Assembly (NCBI GenBank): GCA_917880885.1
Contig: OU862908.1
Span: forward strand, 59,045,819-59,109,818
Direction: 5' to 3'
Origin: Limnephilus marmoratus
Taxonomy: Eukaryota > Arthropoda > Insecta > Trichoptera > Limnephilidae
Length of the DNA stretch: 64,000 bases
Shown here: piece after piece, positions 33,470 through 45,131 of the stretch
How positions within the stretch are numbered: position 1 is the stretch's first letter
Layout of the letters: every line of letters starts with the position of its first letter
Program-made: the position numbers and the translations under genes
The notes under the pieces: model-generated
Told to the model about the DNA's origin: nothing
The model's input: the letters and a program-made list of their open reading frames with translations, nothing else
Databases searched by the model: none

Positions 33470-34383
33470 TCTTCCTCTTGGTTTGCCCTATCAGGTCCCA
33501 CCGACGCGGCGATCACTCTGGAAAATGTCTTTCTGTCTCGCGCTGCCTGGAATAGCTCCTCCGCACTTCTCTAATGCCGGTCCACTCTCGGAAATTTCGC
33601 AGCCAAGACATTCGTCTCCTACCAGGCCCTCGGCGACCCTCTATCTTGCCTTTCAATACCAATTGGAGCAAGTGATGCTTCTCCCCTCGAAGTATGTGAC
33701 CCAGATATAAAATTTTCTCGACTTTCACCAATGTAAGGAGCTCTCTATCTACTCCAGCCCGCCTGAGAATTTCTGTGTTGGTGATCATGTTGGTCCATGG
33801 GACCTTGTGCGTTCTCCGGTGAAGCCATATTTCAAAAGCCTCTAACCTGTTCATGGTATTTATCTTAAAGATCCATGTCTCACAACCATACAGCAAGACC
33901 GACCACACATAACATTTTAACATTCTCTGCCTTAGTTTTAAATTGATATTGTCATTGCAGAGGAGGGATTCCATTTTACTGAATGCTATTATTGCTGCTT
34001 CAATTCTGCACCTCATCTCTACATCTGAGTCAAGAGTCTCCGTGAGAATATTGCTGAGGTATCTAAATCTTTCCACCTTTTAGACATTGCAACCATTTAA
34101 CTGTATCCTGATCCAGAGTGATCTAGTCTTCCAAAAGTCATCCAATTAGTTTTATTGACGTTGATTATTAGGCCCAATTGCTCACCAGTATTATTAACAA
34201 GATTTAATAGGTCTTGGAGGTCATCGATACGGTCAGCTAGTAATACAGCATCATCTGCGTATCTTATGTTATTAGTGACAACTCTGTTGATCTTCAGACC
34301 CTTCTCGATATTACTTAGGGCTCTTTTAAAGACATGGTGTAATAGAGATTAAACAATAGTGGTGACAGGAGACAGCCTTGTAG
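33470..34383 (-). pseudogene. Non-LTR reverse transcriptase, 3' part, with YADD box
   Basis: On the minus strand: LQGCLLSPLLFNLY (from 34383), a frameshift, LSNIEKGLKINRVVTNNIRYADDAVLLAD with the catalytic YADD at 34250-34261, GLIINVNKTNWMTFG, a second frameshift and a stop near 34080. It continues MERFRYLSN, LRQRMLKCYVWSVLLYGCET, LEAFEIWLHRR, LGHILRGEKHHLLQL and GRRGPGRRRMSW. These are palm motifs B and C plus the long C-terminal region of the endonuclease/reverse-transcriptase elements common in insects. The endonuclease and fingers are missing (5' truncation). A CGTCGGTGGGACCTGATAGG-type 3' end is shared with the copy at 56820. Confidence 0.92.
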
Positions 34384-34576
34384 TATAGCGTGCCATTCAG
34401 CGTGGCAATTGCATTAGATCTCTCTAAATTCTATGTCTTATTTCTGCTGTTTGGAACCAATAAACAGGTTTTTAATAATAATACCTTAGTATTATTTGAC
34501 TTATATTCCATTATCATTTCATCGATCTCAAATATCAATTTATAAATTACCAATACATATTCATCTCAATTTGGGA

Positions 34577-34882
34577 GGCGGGTTTGGGTATCGCCCGCCG
34601 GCCCGAGAACCATTTATTGGATAACCAACAACTTTGTGATAGATCACCCCAAGTGGTTCGCTACATTTGAAGACTCACCAGAAGTGCACGGGTTTATGGG
34701 TTTGTCCAATTCAACAACTCCTTTTACCTGTTCCCTTCCCAGAACATCATCTCCTCCCTTTTCAAAGAAGACTCCCTACACAGCATCCCCAAAGATGACA
34801 TGGGCCTCAAGGGAAATTGTTTTCCTTGTTGTGAATTATTTTCCATTATTTTTCTGTGTGAAGCTAATGTAAAAAAAAACCT
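34577..34882 (+). repeat. A-tailed hairpin repeat, copy d
   Basis: ATTTATTGGATAACCAACAA, CCCCAAGTGGTTCGCTAC, CCCAGAACATCATCTCC, then AAGCTAATGTAAAAAAAAAC. The 3' stem has decayed (CTCAAGGG...CCTTGTTG). Confidence 0.75.
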
Positions 34883-34915
34883 AATGTATTAATTCTTTTT
34901 TTAATGAAAAATAAT

Positions 34916-34992
34916 CAGGTCCCAATAGTTCAATGGAGAGTGTTGTAATGATAAGTCAGAGGTCCTGAGTTCGATCCCAGTTGCGACCGTAA
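34916..34992 (+). repeat. tRNA-like SINE head
   Basis: AATAGTTCAATGGAGAGTG (A box region) and GTCCTGAGTTCGATCCCAGT (canonical B box) are about 50 bp apart, with GGTCCC and GCGACCG at the outside. It lies directly behind the A-tail of the previous repeat. No 3' acceptor pairing is complete. Confidence 0.5.
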
Positions 34993-34994
34993 CC

Positions 34995-35855
34995 TTTGCA
35001 TATTAAAAATATTTTCCCATTTCATTTTTAATTTAGAATTATTACAATTATCGTCTTTTTCAATTACAAAATGTTACAGTGATCTGTAATATTTAATATG
35101 TCAAAAGTCATTCCAATACATTAAACACATTATTTAATAAAATATTATTTTGGTGAGGAGAGTCTTTGAAAGGACAACCTCTGTAAAATCGTTACTAAGT
35201 TTGCAGCGTATTCTGCTGTACCAACAAGCCGTAATATGATTATGAACTGGGTTTGCCTATTGTCAATTGAATTCCAATTGTTTTTATTTCGCTCTAGATC
35301 CGGCTTAGAAATTCAGAAGATTAATAGTCATTGGAGACAATTCATATTGCATCGTCTAATAAGGCGTCGCGGCTACTATTTTCGACATCATAATTTATTC
35401 GGATGACATTTGTCTGATTGTATCGATCACACACGAATCCGTTGTAACGACCACACTGGTTGCATAAATAATTTATTAATTAAATCCACCATTGTTCAGA
35501 CGGGCCCTCCGCCAACGCGAATAATTATTCCAGATACCTACTATTATGATGAAGTGTTATTTGAGAATCGTTAGCACGCCTTAACTCTGAATTCTTTTCT
35601 TATATAAGGATGGATGAAGTCCCCGATGTTGCCCGGGAAAACTCCTAGAGATGCAGCGTTTTTCGAAATCAGGCGTAAACACTACTTTGAACTTTGAACA
35701 TGAAAAAGAATGCAAAATTTCATTAAAAAAGAATCGAAATTCATTTTAGGGTTGGGAAAAGGGGATGGAGGGTGGTTTTTAGAAATATCATGTTTTGAAT
35801 GTCAAATATGCAAAATTTCATCAAACTCGGAATAAAATTATAGATTTTATAAATA
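34995..35855. other. Repeat-poor stretch
   Basis: About 35150-35590 has no repeats shared with the window and even composition; it could be host single-copy DNA. From about 35610 (GATGTTGCCCGGGAAAACTC, GCAAAATTTCATCAAACTCG) a dispersed 3'-end-like sequence resembling 39440-39720 appears. Confidence 0.3.
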
Positions 35856-36480
35856 TACTAGCTGACTCGACTACGTGATGCTGTGGCTAAGGAAACACAA
35901 TGCCATCTACTGGAGGGTTACATTGGTTACCCAACCTATTAACTCACACTGCCATCTTTTAATTTGCGTACAGATCAAATCGATTTGTCTCTCCATTTTT
36001 TATTATCATAGCGAGTTCTCGGTATGCTTTGTTTGAAATTGTTTCTCCCTTCGTGTCCTTTCGTATTCGTCCCGTTCCCATTCCGCCTACCCTTCCTCTC
36101 CCGCGTGCCCTTCCCCTCTCGCGTTCCCACTCCCCTCGCCCGCTTTCCCTGTCCCGTGAACACCCCTCCCGAGTTCCCCTTCCCACTCCCGAGTTCCCCT
36201 TCCCCCTCCCGGGTTCCGCTCCCCTCTCCCGCGAACCCCCCTTCCAAATTCTCCTCCCCCCTCCCTAGTTCCCCTCCCACCTTCCGGGTTCCCCTCCCCC
36301 TTCCCGCATTCCATTCATTCAGTCCCGGTACATCCAGTTTTCAAACAGCTCGCGTGCCACCTATTGCAATTTTGGATTGAATTGCAAATAGGTAAAGTCG
36401 TTCGGAAGTTATGAGCGTACATACATTTGGGCGATTCATTTTTATTTATATAGAAGAAGATAGAAGATAGAAGATAGATA
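35856..36480 (+). repeat. Mosaic copy of pyrimidine-rich repeats
   Basis: Starts like the 14062 repeat (ACTAGCTGACTCGACTACGT, GCTGTGGCTAAGG, CACTGCCATCT). It switches at about 36008 to GCGAGTTCTCGGTATGC and GAAATTGTTTCTCCCTTCGT with a 240-base pyrimidine tract, then ends GATTCATTTTTATTTATATA. AGAT repeats (AGAAGATAGATAGATAG) follow. Long Pro-rich and Gly/Arg-rich frames in this tract are not genes. Confidence 0.65.
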
Positions 36481-36639
36481 GATAGATAGAAGATATTTGT
36501 ATGTGTTAGGTCACTTTCTCCACGAGAAATGACAGGAAAATAAAAATATTTTTAATAATATTGTTATACACTTCCAATCTTGTTACAATATCTTCAAAGA
36601 ACAAGTGTATATAAACATGGTGTACACTTACACCTCTAT

Positions 36640-36985
36640 ATTGACAGCCTCCGGGTTGATTGGGTTCAATTCCCGGCGTGCGCAAGTGAACTTTATTTGA
36701 TTAATTTGTGTTATTTCACAATTTATTCATTAAAAATAATTTATAAGTAATAGGTATATTGGCGTAAGACCGCCATTTACAATTGAAAAGTATTTTGAAA
36801 TGGCTTCAGTCGTGTCTGGTGACCAGATCTGAATAAGCCGCAGAACAGCCCCATCTACTTTCTATCCCCACCACCCTTAGCCTCTCAACCACGGAGGAAT
36901 TCCTCCGTGCTCTCAACATACCACACTTGGGGATGCCGTAGTCTCACTGGTTCCAGACGGTAGGTAGCAATAGGGTATTATCACC
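36640..36985 (+). repeat. SINE family S, copy c
   Basis: Head GACAGCCTCCGGGTTGATTG and GGGTTCAATTCCCGGCGTGC (strong B box), then TGTGTTATTTCACAATTTAT, TCTGGTGACCAGATCTGAAT and CACTGGTTCCAGACGG. A perfect 20-bp palindrome (CACGGAGGAATTCCTCCGTG, 36890-36909) interrupts the body. Confidence 0.8.
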
Positions 36986-37182
36986 TTTTTTTCTAGAAAA
37001 AAATTGAAAATAATTGCGATATTGAAGGTATTTTAATTTTATTTTATGTTGACTGAATAAATTTTCCATAATGATTTAAAATGTGCCATTTTCGATTTGC
37101 TCCAAAAACGACATGTTCGTTTTTATTTTTTAATTCGGTAGCGTTGATGTCACGCCGGGTAATATTGGTGGCAGTCGTCTTA

Positions 37183-37576
37183 GGGAACGTACCCATACTA
37201 CGTGACCCACTTTTTGCAATTTTTAACCCCCCCCACCCCTCTCGGTGACCACGTGTAGTATATTCCAAGACCCCCCCCCTTCCCCCAACAGCTTTCACGT
37301 AGTAATTCATAAATATGGTTTTGAATTATTTCTTGCTAAAAAAAGTTTAAAAAAATTGTTTTGGTTTATATTTGTCTTTATTAATACGGCGCTTGCTGTG
37401 TGACGGCAAGAGTGCATGCGTACCTATTAATTACAAGTAGAAAAAATATTATACGCGTGATTTCTAGATTGACTACGTGATAAAACCTAAGCCCCCCGCC
37501 CCTCATTGTGACCAAGCGTGGTATTTTGAAGATCCCCCTCCCCCCCGAACGGGTCACGTAGTATGGGTACATTCCC
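37183..37576. mobile_element. 394-bp PIF/Harbinger-like MITE (TTA)
   Basis: GGGAACGTACCCATACTACG on the left and GGGAATGTACCCATACTACG reversed on the right (25 of 26 bp in the full TIR). TTA abuts both ends (37180-37182, 37577-37579). C-runs of 8-9 occur in both halves on the same strand. TTA/TWA duplication with GGG termini suits PIF/Harbinger (Tourist) MITEs. No ORF is relevant. Confidence 0.75.
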
Positions 37577-37579
37577 TTA

Positions 37580-39970
37580 CCAGCAACTGGCGTTTTCTAG
37601 GTCACAATAACATTGTAGCCAGTTGGAACCGTTTCGGAATGTACGGTTTTTTAAATAAAAAATTATGAATGAAAATTACACATTTTTAATATAATGATAA
37701 GAATCAGAAAAATAAATAATTTTTTTTAATGAATACCACTCTAATATAAGTTGAATTATTCTCTAGAACTTGATCACCGTGCTGATTTTCTAAAGAAAAT
37801 AATGTAAAAGATTTTCTTAATGCGTGTTCCGACATGTTCTTGTAATTCGATCCGATTTCAAACAAGTAAAAATAAGTATTGTTTGAAAATGAAGCGGCCT
37901 TAATTTAAAATACGTTCTGGTTCAGGTTCTTGTTCTGGTATGGGGCAGGGGCAGTTAGAGATGTATAAGGAATAGCAGCGCGAGCCCCTCTAATTGTATG
38001 CGACATCTCACATCTCTGCATTTGGTAACATTCTACTATTGTCATCTTCCTCGCGTGGGTGGGGCGTATTATTCCGTTGCAGAGCCGGGGCAAGAGAACC
38101 TTAATATGGTGTGCAGATTTAAAAGTGTTATTATTGAAGTTTAAGTTTAGACTTATGGAATCCAATACTTTGTTTGTGTGAAAGTACTATGAAACATTTA
38201 TTATTATTGGACATTTTAAAATATACCTTTATTTGAGTTTCATTTATTTTCTTTTAAAAGAATGTACGAATGAATAGGCCACTTGCTTGTATTTCATAAA
38301 GACTTGGAAAAAATCGTGTGGATAGACTACTAAGATTACGAAAATGTTAGTAATTTTTTTTAGAAATGTACAGTTTTTTTTTTATTTTAAATAAATAAAT
38401 CCCTTATTTGGGCCCGTGACGTCACTACATGAAAATGTCCCGTCTCCGAAAATTTTCCTATTAATTTTGTAAAATTCCACAAGGATTTTTTTTAATATGG
38501 CAATACTTTGATTTCAGGCGAATTTTTGAATTTGTCATTTAACGTTCACTAGATTTATTGTTTGTTCTCTGCGAACTTATCATTTGGATTGACTTTTTGA
38601 CAGATGTTATGAAGAGAACCCCGTACATTTTCAGATGTCTGCACGTGTTTTGAAGGTATAATAGTAGTGGTGATGATTTTAACAAAATCAAATTTTATGA
38701 TGTTCTTATTATTATTATAATTTACAAGTACAAGTATTGGATTATTCATTGGATTTAGTAATATAGACGTTGAACATTATAATGATTTATGATCAATAAG
38801 ATGGATCAAGGAAAAAAATATTTTTGGTTTGCCTCGTTATTCTCCTGTGCCCTTTCTTGTTGAAAGCGTTCTTTTTTAAATGATTTTCGGCTAAGTAATT
38901 ATCGTTTTTCGCACCCATAAAATTATGTCCGTCTTTCCAGTTTATAAAACATGGTCTGATTTTTCGGATTGAAATTTTCAAAAAATCGCAAGGGTTTCAA
39001 AAATACGATAAAAAAAATACAGAATGTCTTAGAGTATTTGCCTAACCGGATTTTTTTGTAATGCAAGTGACTTATTGGAATCTTGGAAATGGAATTTAAC
39101 CCATTCGATATCCTATCGAGCGGAAACAACGGAAAAGCGGAACATGGTTCATGTGTTGTTTGCAGTGATGCCAACTGAAATCGTAGATATGAAAACAGAG
39201 ATTGTGTAAAGCGAAAAATTTTGTCTTTGGTCTTTATACGGAAATCGGGCTAAAAAAAGAGATGGTGTAAAATGGCTATTAGAGTGGAGAGCTGAACCAC
39301 GATAATGATGTTGGTTGAAGTTTTATTTTAATCTTCGAATTTCAAACTGCTTCGAGTTTCGAACTGCTTCGAGTTTTGAGATTCGAGCTACGAGCTTTAC
39401 ATGGAGTTTGCCGAATTCAGATGTAGACGGTAGTGATCCTCTTAATTTGAACTACAAGTGTGCAAAATTTCATCAAAACTATCAAAATACTTCTTTAAGG
39501 GGTGAGAAAAGGGGGTGGAAGAAGTTCTTCGAAATCTCATATAAACAGTGATCTTTCTGTTATTTTGAAGGTCAAGGTCTCGAAATAAATCTGTTGATTT
39601 GTATAAATAACAAAGCTACGCTGAGACACTTTAAATACATAGATAATGATGTAATATCTCCAGCATTGCCCGAGCTTTATGTAGAATTTTTCGAAATCAG
39701 ATGTTCACTCTGACATTCAATTACATTTTTCCTACACTTAATATCATTATTTTTGTAAAACGCAAAAATGTTGGGATTTTTTTTATTAACAAAAAAAACT
39801 TCTTACAATATATTTATTTATAAAACTAAAAAATATTGGGATATTACTACGAAAAGAATCTACAAATTCATTGAAGGTAAATACCATTAATACCAAACAG
39901 GTAAAGTAAGTGACTCCTTAATAAATTTTGTCTTATGTACCTGCGATCGCGTATTCTTTCTTACTTCTTA
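37580..39970. other. Unassigned stretch
   Basis: No gene is supported; frames up to 86 residues (for example 37905-38165, minus) match nothing. About 39440-39720 resembles a dispersed 3'-end-like sequence (GCAAAATTTCATCAAAACTA, TTTTTCGAAATCAGATG). Confidence 0.35.
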
Positions 39971-39974
39971 CACC

Positions 39975-40285
39975 TTAAGGCGCCGCAATCCGGCTCAAAA
40001 AGAAGAAGATGGAGAGATATGTAATTACGAATGTCGAAGAGAGCGCGCTAATATTTAGCGCGCAAAATTAAAGCAAAAATTGTGAAAATGTTTAATAAAA
40101 CACGACTCGTTTAAAATAGAGCAAAAATCTCTTAGGGGCTGTCTAAAACGGCATTTAAAGAAACACTGTGATTTTTTTCATAGATATAACTTGTAAAATA
40201 CGTATAGATATTATTTTCAAAATAACATATATTTTTTTAAGAGCTACAAACTTCAAATGTTTAAGGGAGATATGTAAGAAATCGG
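39975..40285 (-). repeat. Dispersed repeat D, copy 2
   Basis: Inverted relative to 7340-7785 and shorter by the internal segment. Matching landmarks are AAGAAGAAGATGGAGAGATA, GTGAAAATGTTTAATAAAAC and CATTTAAAGAAACACTGTG. Confidence 0.65.
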
Positions 40286-40586
40286 CTGATATACCGCTAA
40301 TGCAATATTAATCAATTCCTCCTTTTAATTGGCGTCCGGTCCTGTGTCGGTTATGTTTAATATGTACGCAAATCGCTAAAGGTCAGACGAATGTAATTCA
40401 TTCATACACACAATAGCAAAATGGCGCTGCCAGGTAGTGTTATGTGGGCGACGCCTCCAAATCCTTAGCCTCTGGTGTAGGGTTGCCACTACCACATATT
40501 TAAATAAATAAATATACACAGTGGAAGATACTCTCATTGTAACCCTGGGAGACATCACCATTAAGAATCGAACTGACAATAGCCCT

Positions 40587-40692
40587 TTTTGTTATTTGTT
40601 TTTAGGGTGTTATGCCGTGTTGCGCTACCTCCTTCTTTAGTCAACTTTTCGGACAGCGTTGCAGTGTCAGGGCAGATCCGGCAGATCAGATA
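40587..40692 (-). mobile_element. GGTGTTATGCC repeat, one-ended copy 4
   Basis: GTTATTTGTTTTTAGGGTGT, TATGCCGTGTTGCGCTACC, TTTCGGACAGCGTTGCAGTG, then GGGCAGATCCGGCAGATC. The CATCATC segment present in copy 3 is deleted. Confidence 0.7.
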
Positions 40693-41359
40693 AAAACGTA
40701 TATGACAATAGCCCTGTTTAACGATCAGATCTGAATTTTATTTTAATTTTCCTGGATAGGATTTTTTCTAAATTATTTAATTACCATGACGATTTTTTTT
40801 GCGCAAAACAAAATACCAATCGAAAAACACATATTTTTAGAACACATGCGAAAAATGGTTCGAATAAGACCTTTTTTTTGTTCAGTTGTCTTCGTAAAAA
40901 TGCGAAATTAAAGGAACAAGGTCAACATAGTATCTACCCACTTAACGAAATCCTAAATACCCACATTATTTATTAATTTTCGGGAAATCGACAGCTACGT
41001 AGCTATTTACATTTTTTGAGTTTGTACTGGAGTGATATAGCCAAAATAAAACTAATTACGGATTTCCTCCTTGTGATTTTAGATTAATAAGACAGCGATT
41101 TAGGGAATACGATACAGTTAAATGTATAAGAAAGGAATATGAAGCCAAAAATTATATACAACAAAAAATTACATAAAATAAAAAAAAATTATCAACAAAT
41201 TGGTAACCATAAGAAGAGAGGTTGTACATAAGATTTCGTATTATTTGAAATCCAAAACAAGTTTTACGAAAAAGGGTTCATTGGAGTATTTTCTCTGGTA
41301 GGTATTCTGGAAGTTATCAACAACTTCGGTGATATTTTCTTTGGAATTTATCTCGCTAT

Positions 41360-41648
41360 TTTTGTTGTTGCTACTTTCTATCATTCGACTTGTATACGTA
41401 TTGCTTGTTGTTGCTACTTGTTATTCTTCGACTTGTAACCGTAATGCTTGTTGTTGCTACTTGAAATTCTTCAACTTGTAACCGTAATGCTTGTTGTTAC
41501 TACTTATAAACGTTCGACTTATCGTTGTAATGCTTGTTGTTGCTACTTATAAACGTTCGACTTACCGTTATAATGCTTGTTGTTGCTACTTGTAATCGTT
41601 CGAATTGCAATCGTAATGCTTGTTGTTGCTACTTGTAATTGTTCGATT
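41360..41648 (+). repeat. 43-bp minisatellite, about 6.7 units
   Basis: GCTTGTTGTTGCTACTT recurs at 41403, 41446, 41489, 41532, 41575 and 41618 with exact 43-base spacing; an earlier partial unit begins at about 41361. The inter-word part (TTCGACTTGTAACCGTAAT) varies by substitutions only. Confidence 0.92.
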
Positions 41649-42130
41649 AACTCCATGCCTTTCCAAGGATATTAATGGGCAACATCTTTTGGGCAGAGTT
41701 AGAATTCTTTACTTGAAGATACTGCACAAAGGAAAACTGTATTCCACAATAAAACCAAAAAATGAAAAAAAAGTATAATATATATAATATATATATTATT
41801 ACTTTGTCAACCTTGTCGAGATAATCTCCTTCTTTACTCAACATGTCTGCTGTAATACTATATGGTCCTATGATTTCCTGAATCCGTAACCATTCCGACC
41901 GCAGATCTTGTCTGCCTATAATATCATGATCACAGATGATATTAGCCCTTTTGGTGTTGGCCAATTCTTTACCCAGACTAAATCTCTTCCCGGACTCGAA
42001 TGCTGTCGACAGTTAGCATAATGCAACATCCCAATATAGGCACAAATCTATTGTTCTCGAGACTAATGAAAATTCTTGTTAAAATCCAATAAAATGGCAC
42101 GAGAATAAAATGTGTTTGGTACTAAACTTT
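41649..42130. other. Unassigned stretch with a 105-codon minus frame
   Basis: The frame at 41647-41964 has a hydrophobic run (VIIYILYILYFFFIFWF) encoded by a TATATA-rich segment and shows no family similarity. I do not call it a gene. Confidence 0.35.
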
Positions 42131-42134
42131 TGTT

Positions 42135-42266
42135 TATTCGGTGGTTCATCCTCTATGTCCTTTAGTTGTATTTTATGTAAGTAGGTATATCATATTTTCC
42201 CTTAACCGACTGCATGTTGTATATTAAAATGCCGTTGGGGAAATTGTCGTGGGATCAACTGTCATG
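42135..42266 (+). repeat. Dispersed repeat E, copy 2
   Basis: TTATTCGGTGGTTCATCCTC, TAAGTAGGTATATC and GGGATCAACTGTCATGGTAT match 7870-8040 in order. Confidence 0.55.
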
Positions 42267-42267
42267 G

Positions 42268-42332
42268 TATCTCCCTAAGGGGAAATACTTTCCTCCGGAC
42301 CTTCAGTATGGAGCTAATGTAAAAAAAAATAC
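42268..42332 (+). repeat. A-tailed hairpin repeat, copy e (3' end only)
   Basis: CCTAAGGGGAAATACTTTCC then GGAGCTAATGTAAAAAAAAA. Strong 5' truncation supports retroposition of the family. Confidence 0.65.
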
Positions 42333-42432
42333 CACAGCAAATAGCATGAATGCACAGCGGAGAGCACCCCGCCAATAACAACTTTATTAAAAACTAGCTG
42401 GTCCCGGCATGCGTTGCTATGCCATTTAATAA

Positions 42433-43273
42433 CAAATTAAATGAAAATTGATAACACTTGCTACTGTGAAAAAATTGATTTTACAAATGAATATACTTAC
42501 CTTGGCATAAAATCGTAGATAATAACTTTAATGGGATAAACAAGTGATCAAAATTTGTAACCAGCTCCGATGTTTAGCGAGTAATTTTCACAAATTTAAA
42601 TTTGTGTTGCCTCGATGCACTCTCAAACTTATATACCATTCTATGGTCGAATCCATACTTAGATATGGAATTCGAACTTGGGGACAGTCGAGTAAAATTA
42701 ATATTAAATACATTCAAAATTTACAAACTGCTATAATTAAAAAAATCGTTAAACCTAGCATTTACAAACAAAGAAACAACTTAAAATTACTGTATGGGTC
42801 TGAGGGCCTACTTCCAATTAAAGGGCTTCTCTGGTACATTATAATTATGGATAATTCGGGAGAAAGCACGTATAAAAATTTATTGGTGCATAGTCACACA
42901 ACAAGATTTACTGAAAACAAAGGCCTAAAAATACCACGAATATCAAATAAGTATGGTAGCAGAACGCTCGAATATATGATACCCCTGATTTACAACATAT
43001 TACATTACAACATCAATTTTAAAAATAATGAGGAACCCTGCCATAAACTGACAAAAAAGTGGTTAATAAATGAACAACATATTTATCTATAGTAAATCTT
43101 ATATTAGGTATTAATATTGTAACCTAGACTAAAGTGTGTTATGTAATAATATTTAATGGTAGAACCTACAGACAAGCTGATCTGTGAAAGCTTTGTGGGA
43201 CTACCCATACCTTATATTGTATTACATGTTATCATATTCAATTAAATAAATAAAATTAAAAAAAAATATATAT
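42433..43273 (+). mobile_element. 5'-truncated non-LTR retrotransposon insertion
   Basis: About 840 bp with a retrotransposon C-terminal frame and an A/T-rich tail (AATTAAATAAATAAAATTAA), inserted into the repeat above. ATAA is at both junctions, so a short target duplication is possible but hard to separate from the tail. Confidence 0.75.
42470..43092 (+). pseudogene. Jockey-like reverse transcriptase C-terminus
   Basis: The frame reads CEKIDFTNEYTYLGIK (the conserved YLG after the palm), then after a frameshift IKICNQLRCLA, LKLIYHSMVESILRYGIRTW, YIQNLQTAIIKKI and LLYGSEGLLPIKGLLWY, ending at 43092. The L...Y.....S.L.YG...WG......LQ...I.K.I pattern is typical of Jockey-type elements downstream of the catalytic core. 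Apart from the early frameshift the 182 codons are open, so the insertion is relatively young. Confidence 0.85.
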
Positions 43274-44012
43274 ATAAAGAAATTGTTTCTCCCTGAGTGT
43301 CCTTTCCCATTAGTCCTGTTCCCCTTCCGCCTCCCCTTCTTCTCCTGCATTCTCTTCCCCTCTCGCGTTCCCACTCCGTCACCTCCACCTTCCCTCTCCC
43401 CACTCCATTCCCCCCCCTTACTCCGTCCCGCGAACCCCCCTCCCGAGTTCCCCTCCCCCCTCACACGTCCCCTTCCCCTAAGGCGTTCCCCTTCCACCTT
43501 CCCCGCCTTCCCTCTTCCCTTTCCCGCTCCCTCGTCCCGCCAACCCTCCTCCCGCGCTCCATATATTCAGTCCCAATACATTCAGTTTTTAAATAGCCCG
43601 CGTGCCACCTTTTACAATTTTTATTCAAATTTCCATTTTTCATGTATATTAAATTTGGTACCTAACATAGGTACCTATTTAAAATATCAAGATTTTTGTT
43701 TCGATTCAAACTATTAGGGGAGTACCTACCTTAAATAAATTAATCAACTTAAAGATTTTCAAAAATAGAATTGTTTTGCAAAATGTCATACTCAAACACG
43801 TGAACTATCAAATGTGCGATAGTCGTTAGGTTTTCTGAAATTATCCAATTTTCTGCGCAATTTTCTTAATTTTTCTCTCCATAAGAACCATCCTCGTACT
43901 TCAAGGAATATTCTAAAAAAAAGAATTAGCGAAATCGGTTCAGCTGCTCTCGAGATTTGAGCTTAGCAACACATTTAGCGATTCATTTTTATATATAAGA
44001 AGATACAATCTA

Positions 44013-44700
44013 ACCTAACACAAGTAAAGATAATGTTTACACAGCGCAAACGACCAGTGTAATAATCATCTATTATGGAAGTGTGGAAGCACCCGACGAC
44101 GCCGACGGCTAGGCAACAACTCCCATGGATCGTGCTACGACAATATCAATAAATGAGCTCGATTACACCGACCACTAATGTACACATGTAATACCCTCAA
44201 AGCAACGCGGGACTCTAAGATAAGGTAGTATAAAAAAGCACGCATGCATTAAATAATATGAAATAGGCACTAAATAACCTAGGTTGGACATGTTGAGTGG
44301 GTGGATCGTAACATCAGAATGAGCAATTCGCTTATAAATCAAATTCTGCAACGCTTCTTTTATTAATTTTGCGAGTTTCTGATATCTGACTATTATCCCA
44401 GGATGTTCCAAGAATGTGAAGGCAGCGCGTTAGATGCCTTGTCCCCAAATGGTGAAATATTTTAGATTTGCATGCTCTGTCCTGGTGGAATATTCAAATA
44501 GATATTCAGAATATCTATTTGAAGAACCCCTCTATAAAGAATACCTATCTATCTATAACTGTATGTAGGCAAATATATAGCTTATATGTACACTTCAGTC
44601 ATAGTCGTCGCTACGACTTTATCTTCACACGCAGAACAGATGTTCTGGCACAGCATGGCATGAAAAGAATAATTGTGTATGAAATTTCTGAAAAAGTGGC
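44013..44700. other. Unassigned stretch
   Basis: The 78-residue minus frame at 44175-44411 has no recognised family. Tandem-like TATTCAGAATATCTATTTGA words near 44500 are minor. Confidence 0.35.
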
Positions 44701-44705
44701 ACGTT

Positions 44706-45131
44706 TAATTTTTTTTACATTAGCACCATACAGGAGGCCCTGAGGAAAATAATTTCCCTCAGGGCCTACGTCATCTTAGGGGATGTTGTGTGGAGGGTTT
44801 TTTAAGGAAAGGAAAAAGAGGAATTTCTGGGAAGGAAATAGGCATCAGGAATTGGTAGGAATCTGAGGGTCAATGTGTCTAGAAATGACTACTGCGCTCC
44901 ATACTGCGGTACAAAGCGATGGGTCGAGAGAGTTCGGCTGGAGAGATCTAGGTTAAGTCTCCCTCAACCAATCTCTTCCCATCCGGCCCGCCACGCAGTA
45001 GGTGGGCTAAACGCCGCCAAAGCCTTGACAAACCTTACCCCACGAACCGGGCACCCCTGCTAGGTCATCAAACACAGCGAACCACTTGGGGTGACCTATG
45101 GCATGGGTGTTGGTTATCCAATAAATAGTTC
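44706..45131 (-). repeat. A-tailed hairpin repeat, copy f
   Basis: The minus-strand 3' end is clearest here: TTTTTTTTACATTAGCACC then GGCCCTGAGGAAAATAATTT paired with TCCCTCAGGGCC (44735-44766). The 5' words GGTTCGCTGTG and TATTGGATAACCAACACCC are at the far end. This copy has the extra middle segment also seen in copy b. Confidence 0.8.

Larger units (their letters stand above)
42392..44012 (+). repeat. Pyrimidine-rich dispersed repeat, copy 2 (interrupted)
   Basis: The repeat begins ACTAGCTGGTCCCGGCATGC, is interrupted after CCATTTAATAA (42432), and resumes at about 43274 with AAAGAAATTGTTTCTCCCTG. The remainder parallels 481-1195 in order, to TTTATATATAAGAAGATA at 44004. Copy 1 has the uninterrupted junction, so the inserted piece is the younger event. 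Confidence 0.85.

Noticed and set aside
41647..41964. 105-residue ORF with a membrane-like segment
   Set aside because: The hydrophobic stretch is coded by a TATATA-type run; no homology pattern or supporting splice or start context.
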